Of a stretch of 64,000 nt of DNA, positions 19,486 through 27,834 are shown in pieces. A program made the translations under genes and the position numbers. The stretch comes from an uncultured Lachnospiraceae bacterium (GTDB lineage: Bacteria > Bacillota > Clostridia > Lachnospirales > Lachnospiraceae). The stretch spans positions 1 to 64,000 of the forward strand of contig CANQDT010000004.1 in assembly GCA_947593735.1 (NCBI GenBank). The letters are read 5' to 3'. Position 1 is the first letter of the stretch, and each line of letters begins with the position of its first letter. Below the pieces are notes generated by a model. It did no database searches, was not told where the DNA came from, and saw only the letters and a program-made list of their open reading frames with translations.

Positions 19486-20427
19486 ATGATGAAGAAAATG
19501 GCTGATACACAGAAAAAAACATTTGGAAAAAGAGTTGCGGCAGATTTCCGAAAACATAAATGGAAATATCTCATTGTACTGCCGGTTCTCATCTATTTTT
19601 TGCTTTTTTGCTATAAGCCGATGTATGGCATTATTATCGCTTTTAAAGATTATCGCCCTGCGCTGGGAATCAGCGCCAGCCCGTGGGCAGGACTGAAGCA
19701 TTTTAAAACATTCTTTTCGGATGTGAACTTCTGGAGAGTGATGAGAAATACCCTGCGGATCAGTATTTCTACAATCATATTCAGTTTTCCGGCCCCGATT
19801 CTGCTGGCACTGATGATCAATGAAGTCAGGAATACAAAATTTAAGAAAATGGTGCAGACGGTTACATATTTGCCGCATTTTGTGGCAATTGTGATTATCT
19901 GCGGTATGATCCGTCAGTTCTGTTTATCGGACGGTCTGTTCAATATTATAATTGAGGCGTTTGGCGGAAAGGCAAGCTCTCTCCTCCAAAAACCGGAACT
20001 GTTCACACCGATATATGTTTTGTCGGACATCTGGCAGGAAGTGGGATGGGGATCCATCATTTATCTTGCTGCAATCTCCGGAATTGATCAGGATCAATAT
20101 GAAGCGGCAAGAGTAGATGGAGCCGGACGGATGAAACAGATTTTGCACATTACCCTGCCGGGCATTATGCCGACAGTCATTACGCTGTTAATCTTGCGGA
20201 TGGGAAGTATTCTTGGGGTTGGATATGAAAAAATATTGCTGCTGTATAATCCGACAACCTATTCTACGGCGGATGTCATTTCTACGTATGTTTACCGGAC
20301 AGGCCTGATCGGAGCCCAATGGAGTTATTCTACTGCCGTGGGACTTTTCAACTCGGTTGTAAATGTAATTGTGCTTGTCACGGCCAATGCGATCAGTAAG
20401 AAATACACCGAAAACGGATTGTTTTAG
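19486..20427 (+). CDS. Carbohydrate ABC transporter permease, LplB type
   Basis: First inner-membrane subunit of the oligosaccharide importer. The 313 residues show a charged N-terminus, a first membrane segment (YLIVLPVLIYFLLFCY), about six helices in all, and the cytoplasmic EAA loop EAARVDGAGRMKQILHITLP that contacts the ATPase. The phrase KPMYGIIIAFKDYRP is typical of LplB/YtcP-partner permeases of Firmicutes. It follows the cohesin protein by nine bases and precedes the second permease by 18, so all are co-transcribed. No ATPase gene is present in the locus. As is known for such Firmicute systems, a shared MsmX-type ATPase encoded elsewhere would energise it. Confidence 0.93.
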   Translation: MMKKMADTQKKTFGKRVAADFRKHKWKYLIVLPVLIYFLLFCYKPMYGIIIAFKDYRPALGISASPWAGLKHFKTFFSDVNFWRVMRNTLRISISTIIFSFPAPILLALMINEVRNTKFKKMVQTVTYLPHFVAIVIICGMIRQFCLSDGLFNIIIEAFGGKASSLLQKPELFTPIYVLSDIWQEVGWGSIIYLAAISGIDQDQYEAARVDGAGRMKQILHITLPGIMPTVITLLILRMGSILGVGYEKILLLYNPTTYSTADVISTYVYRTGLIGAQWSYSTAVGLFNSVVNVIVLVTANAISKKYTENGLF

Positions 20428-20445
20428 CGGAAAGGAGGACGGGAA

Positions 20446-21366
20446 ATGAGATTAAGAAGAAAAAAACAGGAGAATGACTTTATTCCAAAAAAGAAAAAGC
20501 GCACATTGGAAGATATTGCCCTGGACAGCATAAATTATCTGGTTTTGACAGTGTTGTCGGTCATATGTTTATATCCGTTTTGGTATATTATTTGCGCTTC
20601 CGTCAGCGATAACTCCCGAATACAGGCGTTTAAAGGCCTTTTGCTTACGCCGCTTGGATTTAATCTGGGAGCGTTTAAACTCGCGTTCACCCATCCGCTT
20701 TTGTTGTCCGGATATAAAAATATATTGATCATCATGGTAATTGGCCTTCCGCTGAATATTTTGATGACGGTATTCTGTGCGTATTTTATGGCGGCAAAGG
20801 GGATGATGTGGAAAAAGGTCCTTATTCCAGTTTTTATGTTTACAATGTTTTTTAACGGAGGCCTGATCCCGGCATACTTAAATCAGAGATCGCTGGGGCT
20901 TTATAACAATTTATGGGCTCTGATTATACCGGGGTGTCTGTCCCTGTATAATGCGATCATATGCAAAACGGCAATGGAATCGATACCGGACAGTTTGATC
21001 GAATCGGCTTATATTGATGGGGCGAATGATATGAAGATCCTGTTTAAAATCCTGCTGCCGCTGATCAAACCGACGCTGGCGGTGCTGGTTCTGTATTATG
21101 GCGTTGGACACTGGAACAGCTGGTTTCCAGCATCTATCTACATTAAGGACAATGCGCTGCTTCCGTTGCAGATGATTTTAAGAAGTATTTTGGTGGAAAA
21201 TTCTGATCTGATGAATTCTTCCATGTCGGATGTCAATATAAATGCTTTTACCGAAACGATTAAGTATTCAACAACCGTGATATCTACAATCCCGATTTTG
21301 GTGGTATATCCGTTTGTGCAGAAACATTTTACCAAAGGCGTCATGATAGGCGCGGTGAAAGGATAA
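20446..21366 (+). CDS. Carbohydrate ABC transporter permease, YtcP type
   Basis: Second permease subunit, 306 residues, with a strongly basic N-terminus (RLRRKKQENDFIPKKKKR), about six membrane helices and an EAA-type loop ESAYIDGANDMKILFKILLP. The segments NGGLIPAYLNQRSLGLYNN and HWNSWFPASIYI are typical of YtcP-like permeases that pair with LplB. AAAGGAGG upstream gives a good ribosome site. It forms the membrane channel together with the preceding gene and the lipoprotein receptor encoded at 101. Confidence 0.93.
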   Translation: MRLRRKKQENDFIPKKKKRTLEDIALDSINYLVLTVLSVICLYPFWYIICASVSDNSRIQAFKGLLLTPLGFNLGAFKLAFTHPLLLSGYKNILIIMVIGLPLNILMTVFCAYFMAAKGMMWKKVLIPVFMFTMFFNGGLIPAYLNQRSLGLYNNLWALIIPGCLSLYNAIICKTAMESIPDSLIESAYIDGANDMKILFKILLPLIKPTLAVLVLYYGVGHWNSWFPASIYIKDNALLPLQMILRSILVENSDLMNSSMSDVNINAFTETIKYSTTVISTIPILVVYPFVQKHFTKGVMIGAVKG

Positions 21367-21380
21367 GGAGGAAGAAAAAA

Positions 21381-23411
21381 ATGAAACAAAAACAGGTATT
21401 TGCCAAAAAAATTGGCAGGCGGGCGCTGGCATGGTTTTTGTCTGCGGTGTTGATGACAGGTGTCGGTATCATACCGGCAAAAGCGGCAGGAATGTCTGAG
21501 ATGACGGTTACATTCACGGCTGATCAGGGAATCCGGCAGGGCAGCTTTCGATCTGGAACGGAAGTAACGATCGAACATCGCAATACGCCCAAAGATTTAT
21601 GGGCGGGACTTTATCAGATTGGGAATCTGGATACAACCAGAAGGCTGGAGAACATCCGGATCCTTTTTACCAACCAAAATAATGTAGAAGATACATTGAC
21701 TGCCTATCCGTTCGGAAATGACTGGAAAGAGGGAACGTCGATCGCAGATCTTACAGACCGGATTACAGCTGCCTGTAAGAAAGCGCCGCTTGGCAAAATG
21801 AAAATTGGAAATGGAGGCGCGAAACTATTTGCATATTATGAGGCGAATAAGGCGATTGATGCCGGGACATTCCAAAAGCATCAGGCGACTTTGGAATTGC
21901 AGCTTACGGAAGAAATGAAAGAGAATAACGAGGGTGTGGTCAGTTTTTATCTTCAGCCTTCGACAACAGGAACGAACGGTGTCCAGTTATTCACGAAAGA
22001 AGTCAGTGAAAGCGCGTATGGTGCCGGTACGATAAAAGGACCTGAGGGTACTCCCGTTAAGAGGTGGGATGTGATAAAGGAAGTAGTCGAAGCAGCTGGC
22101 AGGACGACAGAAGATCTGAAACCGGTTATAACGATTACATACGGTGAAAAAAAAGAAGAGCTCGGACCTTATAAAGAAGCCGCGGAAGCAGCTGTCAGGG
22201 GAACGGTTCAGCTGGAGGATTATACCGATTTTGGGAAAAATGCCGTAGATAATATTATCAAAGACGCTGTCGAACAGATCAACCGCGCGGAGACGAATAC
22301 AAAGGGGAAGGTTGATGCGGTCAAAGCTGAGGCGGTGAAAAAGCTTCAGGATTTGAAGACTGCGGTACAGCTGAAAACGGCAGATAAGACGCAGGATGCG
22401 CAGCTGTCTTCGGTCAGTTCCGCGAATACGGGGAATGGAGCGACGATTGAACTGAACAGCAAGGGAAGAGATATGATCGGTTTGTTCCGGTTCCCGGTTG
22501 ATCCGGAGAAAAAGATAAAAAAAGCGACGCTTCATCTGGTAACAGAACGGACAAAAGGCGATTGCAATATTAAGCTGGCAAAATTCTCATCGGACTGGGA
22601 CGAATATAATGTCGTACAGGCATCAAATTATGCTTCAGACGCGAAAAGCAGTTACAGCTATCTGAAGGAAGCAATCGACGCGGCGAGAGATGTGGATGCT
22701 GTTGAATATTACGTCAATCATGATGGAGAGAATAAAGCGATGTTCGATGTCGCCGGAACCACGACGCTGGAGAAATGGGTGAATGATATTGACGTTACCA
22801 GCCTGACAGAAGCCGGGCAATCGGAAGTAAATATCCTGGTGACAAGAAAGGAAGCCGATCAGGATCAACTCTGCTTTTTCAGCAGGGAATATGCGTCTTA
22901 TGCAAATAAAGATCGGTATGCGCAGATGAAAGGGGTTGTGGAAGCAGCCGGAAAAACGGAAGATTACCTGGCGCCTGCCCTGATCGTCGAGTATGATGAT
23001 ACCTATAAAGTAACCGTCAGGGATGAAACAGACAACTCTCAGGAGATCATGGAAGTAAAACAAGGGAAAGCCGTAAAGTGCAGGGCGGATAAAATTGTCG
23101 CATGGTATATTGAAGACGTTGTTGTGGCAATTGGAAAAGAATTTGTTTTCATTCCCCAGGAGGATGTGACGATCATTGCCAGAGAAGTGACAGGAAAAGA
23201 AAAGCCGGGAGCGGTAATTACAAAAGAGTTTTCAGGCAGCAAGTTTACGGTGACCGTTGGAGAAAGCGTAAAGACGTTTACGATCGTGCTGGAGACGGAA
23301 ACGCAGTATGGCAGAGTTGTATATGACGCGGAGCAGGTAGCGGGGAAACAGGTTGAATTTACGTTAGCCGACGATATCAAGGGCGTTATCGGAGTATCCG
23401 TAAACTATTGA
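21381..23411 (+). CDS. Secreted DNRLRE/CBM96-like double-domain protein, paralogue of the dockerin protein
   Basis: Exported 676-residue protein with signal peptide (to about residue 36) and the same first two beta domains as the protein encoded at 2885; the second domain is almost identical even at DNA level. It lacks the helical repeat and the dockerin. Instead it ends in about 130 residues of beta-rich repeats (YKVTVRDETDNSQ, EFVFIPQEDVTIIARE), a layout seen again in the secreted protein encoded at 57239. Both of those secreted proteins are followed at once by a small gene of one family. AAGGAGG ahead of ATG 21381 fixes the start. Likely a glycan-binding surface or extracellular protein; no catalytic motif is seen. 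Confidence 0.75.
   Translation: MKQKQVFAKKIGRRALAWFLSAVLMTGVGIIPAKAAGMSEMTVTFTADQGIRQGSFRSGTEVTIEHRNTPKDLWAGLYQIGNLDTTRRLENIRILFTNQNNVEDTLTAYPFGNDWKEGTSIADLTDRITAACKKAPLGKMKIGNGGAKLFAYYEANKAIDAGTFQKHQATLELQLTEEMKENNEGVVSFYLQPSTTGTNGVQLFTKEVSESAYGAGTIKGPEGTPVKRWDVIKEVVEAAGRTTEDLKPVITITYGEKKEELGPYKEAAEAAVRGTVQLEDYTDFGKNAVDNIIKDAVEQINRAETNTKGKVDAVKAEAVKKLQDLKTAVQLKTADKTQDAQLSSVSSANTGNGATIELNSKGRDMIGLFRFPVDPEKKIKKATLHLVTERTKGDCNIKLAKFSSDWDEYNVVQASNYASDAKSSYSYLKEAIDAARDVDAVEYYVNHDGENKAMFDVAGTTTLEKWVNDIDVTSLTEAGQSEVNILVTRKEADQDQLCFFSREYASYANKDRYAQMKGVVEAAGKTEDYLAPALIVEYDDTYKVTVRDETDNSQEIMEVKQGKAVKCRADKIVAWYIEDVVVAIGKEFVFIPQEDVTIIAREVTGKEKPGAVITKEFSGSKFTVTVGESVKTFTIVLETETQYGRVVYDAEQVAGKQVEFTLADDIKGVIGVSVNY
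22389..22996 (+). repeat. 608-bp near-identical direct repeat, copy 2
   Basis: Second copy of the block at 3917-4524, at a constant offset of 18472 bases without gaps. Differences are confined to three bases near the start, two in the codons for the residues after FRFP, and one base each in the middle and at the end. Confidence 0.95.
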
Positions 23412-23433
23412 TGGTTCGGGAAAGGAGCAGAAA

Positions 23434-23589
23434 ATGAAGAAAGTATATGTAAACCCACAATTTGTAAAAGAAAAATTTAAGATTGAGGATATAATAACCG
23501 TGTCATCAGGCGGCGGAGGAACGGACTCAAGAGAGCCGGTTCCCGTTACGCTTGAGAATCATGAGGTAATATGGTTCGATAAAGAATAG
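23434..23589 (+). CDS. Small protein (51 aa) of a YVxP...EDIITxS family, unknown function
   Basis: Short gene directly after the secreted DNRLRE protein, with AAAGGAG about 8 bases before ATG. The product starts MKKVYVNPQFVKEKFKIED, continues IITVSSGGGG and ends HEVIWFDKE. A second gene at 58531 encodes a protein with the same head (MKKRYVTPEM, FQVEDLITASG) and a similar IWD tail, and it too follows a gene for a secreted protein. There is no signal peptide or membrane helix. The layout (conserved leader-like head, Gly-rich middle, variable core) resembles precursor peptides, but no modification enzyme is nearby. Function is unknown; recurrence in the window makes it a real gene. Confidence 0.75.
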   Translation: MKKVYVNPQFVKEKFKIEDIITVSSGGGGTDSREPVPVTLENHEVIWFDKE

Positions 23590-23607
23590 ATTCATAACAA
23601 TACAAAG

Positions 23608-23656
23608 AACGCCGGAAAGGCTGATTTCATCAGGAAGACTTTCCGGCGTTTTTTAT
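23608..23656 (+). terminator. Terminator at the end of the region A operon
   Basis: Perfect 12-bp stem, AACGCCGGAAAG with CTTTCCGGCGTT, an 18-base loop and then TTTT. It lies between the small protein gene and the convergent regulator gene and could stop both. Confidence 0.85.
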
Positions 23657-24822
23657 CAATGAAAGAACGAATCCGAGGAACTTTCACGGAGTGTCCGCGG
23701 CATATCCGTAGACCCGCGAACGACCAGTTCTACTGGAAGGGCAACCTTTTGGGTTGGGATTGTCGGGGAGTACAGCGCCTGAATCAGGATTCGGCTGATT
23801 TCAACTCCCATACCAGTAAAGTTTTGGACAACGGTTGTGAGAGACTGTGTTTGCGCAATGGGAATATCGTCAAAGCCGCAGATGCTCAAATCTTCTGGCA
23901 CGCGGATATTCAGGTGGCGGCAGCAGAGTTTTATGGAATAAGCGACAAGATCGTGTTCCGCGATAATGGCGGTGACACCGCGCTGATATAATTCCCGGAT
24001 GACCGTTACAAAAGGATGGTTTTTGTTTACTGCCAATTCATCATTGTCGATCGGTTCAAGATATTCGACCAGATTCTTTGATGTGCCGATGATCCCTTCT
24101 GCGTGAAGCTGCTCCAGATATCCGCCAAAACGATTGCGAACAGAGGAGGTCGTCTCAATGGGGACAGTAGTAAGATAACAAATATTTCTGTGTCCCAGAG
24201 AAATCAGGTGTTTTGTAAGCAGCCTTCCGCCTTCCAGATTATCAACGGCGACATTGTGTATATAGGGACAGTCAATAGATTTATCAACAATAATAACCGG
24301 AACATTATTCATTACAAATTCATTCAGCAAAGGCAGATTGACATTATCCCGAAACGGAAAATAAACGAGCGCGGAAATATGCTGCGAAAGTAATGTTGAT
24401 AAATGTTTTTTCTCCTTTTTGGAAGATGGTTCGGAGATACAGAGATTCAGAAAAAAACCTTCTTTGTGCAACTCTTTGTGAAGCACTTCGATGGTATCCA
24501 TAAACTTTGATTTCGCGATCTCGAACGGAAGCAGTACGGCGACAACCCGGGAGGAAGTTCTTGCTATGGATAAATTTTTAAGGATTACAGCCGCATGATG
24601 GCTGACAAAACTGCCGACGCCGCGTTTTCGATACAGAATGCCCATAGCTTCCAGGTCATTGATCGCATGTTTGGAGGTGATCCGGCTTACGCCATATTGT
24701 TCTGCCAACTGTTTTTCTGTGCAGATTGGTTCATTATAAGAAAATTCATTTTTCTGTATTTTATTGATCAGATCTTCTGATATGATCTGGTATTTTGGTT
24801 TGTTTGCAGATGCTCCGTTCAT
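23656..24822 (-). CDS. GntR-LacI hybrid transcription regulator (AraR-like)
   Basis: Sugar-responsive DNA-binding regulator of 388 residues. An N-terminal GntR winged helix (about 8-75: LAEQYGVSRITSKHAINDLEAMG, RKRGVGSFV) is joined to a LacI/periplasmic-binding-like effector domain (SRVVAVLLPFEIAKSKF, PVIIVDKSIDCPYIHNVAVDN, LSICGFDDIPIAQ). This architecture is that of B. subtilis AraR. It is convergent with the utilisation operon and probably represses it in the absence of an imported sugar. The start at 24822 is chosen because GGAGG lies 9 bases upstream. A close paralogue is encoded at 50712-51848, next to a GH38 mannosidase gene. Confidence 0.9.
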   Translation of the reverse strand: MNGASANKPKYQIISEDLINKIQKNEFSYNEPICTEKQLAEQYGVSRITSKHAINDLEAMGILYRKRGVGSFVSHHAAVILKNLSIARTSSRVVAVLLPFEIAKSKFMDTIEVLHKELHKEGFFLNLCISEPSSKKEKKHLSTLLSQHISALVYFPFRDNVNLPLLNEFVMNNVPVIIVDKSIDCPYIHNVAVDNLEGGRLLTKHLISLGHRNICYLTTVPIETTSSVRNRFGGYLEQLHAEGIIGTSKNLVEYLEPIDNDELAVNKNHPFVTVIRELYQRGVTAIIAEHDLVAYSIKLCCRHLNIRVPEDLSICGFDDIPIAQTQSLTTVVQNFTGMGVEISRILIQALYSPTIPTQKVALPVELVVRGSTDMPRTLRESSSDSFFH

Positions 24823-24895
24823 TGTAGAAATCCTCCGCTTTTCGAGTTTCCTAGTCGTTTCGAGCTGGGAACGTATCACATTTTATCCTTTTATA

Positions 24896-24924
24896 ATTAT
24901 AATATAAGGAGTTTGTCTGGTCAA
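24896..24924 (-). promoter_or_regulatory. Sigma-A-type promoter of the GntR-LacI regulator gene
   Basis: On the minus strand TTGACC (24919-24924) and TATAAT (24896-24901) are separated by 17 bases. This gives a leader of about 65 bases before ATG 24822. Confidence 0.75.
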
Positions 24925-25005
24925 GAATATGACAAAAGAAGCGAAATATATCAAATAAAAGAAAAATCTGTTCCGGGAGTCGGAAAGAGAAAAGGCGGTC
25001 GTATA

Positions 25006-25032
25006 TTGACTTGCCGGTTATTTTTTTATAAA
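25006..25032 (+). promoter_or_regulatory. Possible promoter of the decarboxylase gene
   Basis: TTGACT (25006-25011) and TATAAA (25027-25032) with a short 15-base spacer. A start about 7 bases downstream would give an almost leaderless message. A half site TATATCAAAT at 24947-24956 resembles the candidate operator at 52457. Confidence 0.4.
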
Positions 25033-25041
25033 ATAAGGACT

Positions 25042-26379
25042 ATGAGCAGACCAATTTATGATGCGTTAATGGAATATAGCAAAACGGACGTATATCCGTT
25101 TCATATGCCGGGACACAAACGCGCGGTCATGAACGGCCTTGGAAATGTGTATCATCTGGATATCACGGAGATCCCGGGATTTGATGATCTGCATATGCCG
25201 GAGGGGATTATCCGGGAATCCATGGATATGGTCCGGGATTTCTATGGGACAAAGGAATCGTATTATCTGGTCAATGGAAGCACATGCGGGCTGCTGGCGG
25301 CGATCTCCGCCGTATGCCGGACGGGTGACCAGATCATCCTGTCGAGAAATTGCCACCGGTCGGTGCATAACGCGGTGGCGCTGCTCGGGCTGGATCCGAT
25401 CTATTGGGAGAAAGGCAAGCCGCTTTCCCTGACGGAACGGACCCGGGCGGTTGTGGTCGTGTCGCCGGATTATGAAGGATTTGTCGCCAATATCGCTTCG
25501 CTTGCGGCGCAGGTGTGGAAGACGGAGGCGGTACTCATTGTCGATGAGGCGCACGGCGCGCATTTTCCGTTTCATGAAGCGTTTCCGACAAGTGCGATCG
25601 CGCTGGGGGCGGATATTGTGGTGCAAAGCCTGCACAAGACGCTGCCCGCGCTGACGCAGACCGGTCTGCTGCATGTCTGTTCCGACCGGATCGACCGGTC
25701 GAGGCTGGAATATTATCTGTCGGTATATCAGAGCAGCAGCCCCTCTTATGTTTTGATGGCGTCGGCGGAATACGCGATCGATTACGCGATCTATTATAAA
25801 GTGGCATGGGAGCGCTATGTCGCGCTTCTGCGGGAATACCGCGAAAAACTGGCAGGGCTCGGGCATATCCGGCTGGCAGATTTTAAGGGTCAGGGGTATG
25901 ATATCGGAAAGATCGTGCTGCTGGTGGCAGGATATAACCGGACGGGGCTGTCCCTTGCGGAAACATTGCGGCGGCAGTTTCGGATCGAAGTCGAGATGGC
26001 GGAGCTGGATTATGTTGTGCTGATGACGAGCCTGATGGATACGCGGAAAGGAATGGAACGGCTGTACCAGGCGCTTCTGACGATCGACCAGGATATGGTC
26101 CGAACCGGAACCGGGGTAAGGAAGCCGCATGTCCCGTGGGGAGAAAAGGTCATGACGCCCCGCCAGGCGCTGGAAGCGCCGTCCATGCTGCTTCCGTATG
26201 AAGCCGCCGACCGGTATGTGAGCGGCGATTATCTGTATTTGTATCCGCCGGGCGTCCCGCTTGTCGTGCCGGGCGAGAAGATCGATCAGGAGATCATCCG
26301 CTGCATCCGGCAATATATCGAGCATGGCTTTACCGTGCGGGGCTGTAGGAACGGGCGCGTCCGCGTGATCAAAAGCTGA
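25042..26379 (+). CDS. Orn/Lys/Arg decarboxylase family protein (SpeA/YaaO-like)
   Basis: Pyridoxal-phosphate fold type I decarboxylase, 445 residues, probably acting on arginine, lysine or ornithine in polyamine supply. Visible signatures are the start VYPFHMPGHKR, the cofactor region VNGSTCGLLAAISA, the Asp/Glu motif LIVDEAHGAHFPF and the lysine that binds the cofactor in SLHKTLPALTQTG. The length fits the short Firmicute group rather than the 700-residue inducible enzymes. The frame is open upstream to 24913, but family homology starts at MSRPIYDALMEY, so ATG 25042 is used. Its place just before tmk mirrors yaaO-tmk in Bacillus. Substrate cannot be told from the sequence. Confidence 0.9.
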   Translation: MSRPIYDALMEYSKTDVYPFHMPGHKRAVMNGLGNVYHLDITEIPGFDDLHMPEGIIRESMDMVRDFYGTKESYYLVNGSTCGLLAAISAVCRTGDQIILSRNCHRSVHNAVALLGLDPIYWEKGKPLSLTERTRAVVVVSPDYEGFVANIASLAAQVWKTEAVLIVDEAHGAHFPFHEAFPTSAIALGADIVVQSLHKTLPALTQTGLLHVCSDRIDRSRLEYYLSVYQSSSPSYVLMASAEYAIDYAIYYKVAWERYVALLREYREKLAGLGHIRLADFKGQGYDIGKIVLLVAGYNRTGLSLAETLRRQFRIEVEMAELDYVVLMTSLMDTRKGMERLYQALLTIDQDMVRTGTGVRKPHVPWGEKVMTPRQALEAPSMLLPYEAADRYVSGDYLYLYPPGVPLVVPGEKIDQEIIRCIRQYIEHGFTVRGCRNGRVRVIKS

Positions 26380-26398
26380 GAATGGGAGAAACCAGGAC

Positions 26399-27007
26399 AT
26401 GGCAGGATTATTTATTACAATGGAGGGGCCGGACGGCTCGGGAAAATCAACCCAGATCGCGTTATTGAAGCAGTATCTGGAGAAGAAAGGCTATGAGACG
26501 GTCCTTTCCCGGGAACCGGGCGGTACGGCGATCAGTGAAAAAATCAGAGATGTGATCCTGGACCGGGAAAACGCGGAGATGGGATATCGAACGGAAGCAC
26601 TCCTGTACGCGGCGGCACGGGCGCAGCTTGTGGAGGAAGTGATCCTTCCCGCGCTTGATGCCGGAAAAGCGGTGATCTGCGACCGGTTCGTGGATTCGTC
26701 CGCGGTCTATCAGGGGATCGGGAGGTCGCTCGGCATTGAGGAGGTATACCGCATCAATGAGTACGCGATCCGGGGGATCATGCCGGACGTTACATTTCTG
26801 CTGGATCTTGACGCCGCGGAGGGGCTCCGGAGAAAAAGGAACCAGGCGGAACTGGACAGAATGGAATCGGAATCACAGGCGTTTCACGAAGCGGTAGCGG
26901 AAGGGTACCGTATGCTCGCGCGCAAATATCCGGACCGGATCAAACGGATCGACGGGAGCGCGAGTATTGCCGAGATTCACGAACAGATCATCAGGGAGCT
27001 TCCATGA
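26399..27007 (+). CDS. tmk: Thymidylate kinase
   Basis: Phosphorylates dTMP to dTDP with ATP in the cytoplasm, for DNA synthesis. The P-loop GPDGSGKST is at about residues 10-18, the substrate motif REPGGTAISE follows, and CDRFVDSSAVYQG is the DR[FY] signature. The lid region carries basic residues (GLRRKRNQAELDRME). The 202-residue length is normal. Its stop overlaps the start of holB by four bases, so the two are translated together. Confidence 0.97.
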   Translation: MAGLFITMEGPDGSGKSTQIALLKQYLEKKGYETVLSREPGGTAISEKIRDVILDRENAEMGYRTEALLYAAARAQLVEEVILPALDAGKAVICDRFVDSSAVYQGIGRSLGIEEVYRINEYAIRGIMPDVTFLLDLDAAEGLRRKRNQAELDRMESESQAFHEAVAEGYRMLARKYPDRIKRIDGSASIAEIHEQIIRELP

Positions 27008-27834
27008 AAAACAGGGAACATCTTTTACGCATCATACAACACCATAAACTTTCCCATGCCTATCTGTTTCACGGCGAGGCGGGCGCGGGAAAGCTGGAGA
27101 CGGCGCGTTGGTTCGCAAAGGCGCTTCAATGCGGGGCGCAGGGCGGAGAACCATGCGGAACCTGCCGTTCCTGCCTGCAGGCGGACGGGGGCAACCATCC
27201 GGACATCCTGTTTTTGCGCCCGGAGAAGCCGGCGACGATCGGCGTGGACGATATCCGCGATCAGATCAACAACGAAATGGGAATTAAGCCGTACAGCAGC
27301 GCGTATAAAATATTTATCATCGACGGAGCGGAGCGGATGACGGTCCAGGCGCAGAACGCGCTTCTGAAAACGCTGGAGGAACCGCCTTCATACGGGATCC
27401 TCATCCTGCTTACGGAAAACGCCGATATTTTCCTGCCCACAATCCGGTCCAGATGTGTTATACTAAACTTTGATCCGGCGCCGGAGGAGGAACGCATGAG
27501 GCGGAATCCGGAGTGGCAGGAGATGAAAGAGCATTGCGGCGGCGTCCTGGAGCGGATCGGGTCGATGTCGCTCGAGCAGGTATATGACGCGGGGAAAGAG
27601 ATCAGCCAATACAAGGATCAGATCGACCGCTATCTGGATTTTATGCTGCAATGGTACAGGGACGACCTGCTCAGAAAGGAACGCGGGGAGGCGTCGCATT
27701 GTTCCTATCGGAAGATCAGTAAAAATATTACGGCGATCGAAGAAGCCAGGACAAGGATCCGGTCCAATGGAAACATAGATCTGGCTTTGGAGATGATGCT
27801 GTTTGCAATAAAGGAGAAAGAATCATCATGGTAG
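27004..27834 (+). CDS. holB: DNA polymerase III delta-prime subunit
   Basis: Clamp-loader subunit of the replisome. An AAA+ fold with HGEAGAGKLETARWFAKAL near residue 19 is followed by a zinc-type cluster of four cysteines between about 46 and 59 (CGAQGGEPCGTCRSC). The sensor region FIIDGAERMTVQAQNALLK and the SRC motif (RSRCVILNF) are also present. At 276 residues it is on the short side, as in other Clostridia. It overlaps tmk by four bases and ricT by seven. Confidence 0.93.
   Translation: MKNREHLLRIIQHHKLSHAYLFHGEAGAGKLETARWFAKALQCGAQGGEPCGTCRSCLQADGGNHPDILFLRPEKPATIGVDDIRDQINNEMGIKPYSSAYKIFIIDGAERMTVQAQNALLKTLEEPPSYGILILLTENADIFLPTIRSRCVILNFDPAPEEERMRRNPEWQEMKEHCGGVLERIGSMSLEQVYDAGKEISQYKDQIDRYLDFMLQWYRDDLLRKERGEASHCSYRKISKNITAIEEARTRIRSNGNIDLALEMMLFAIKEKESSW

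Noticed and set aside
24880..25041. Insertion element or attachment site at the compositional border
   Set aside because: No transposase, terminal inverted repeats or tRNA fragment seen; the gap contains only the regulator and decarboxylase promoters.
25066..26400. Long 444-codon frame antisense to the decarboxylase gene
   Set aside because: It mirrors a clearly conserved gene, is rich in His/Arg/Gln as expected of a reverse-strand shadow in GC-rich DNA, and has no family motif.
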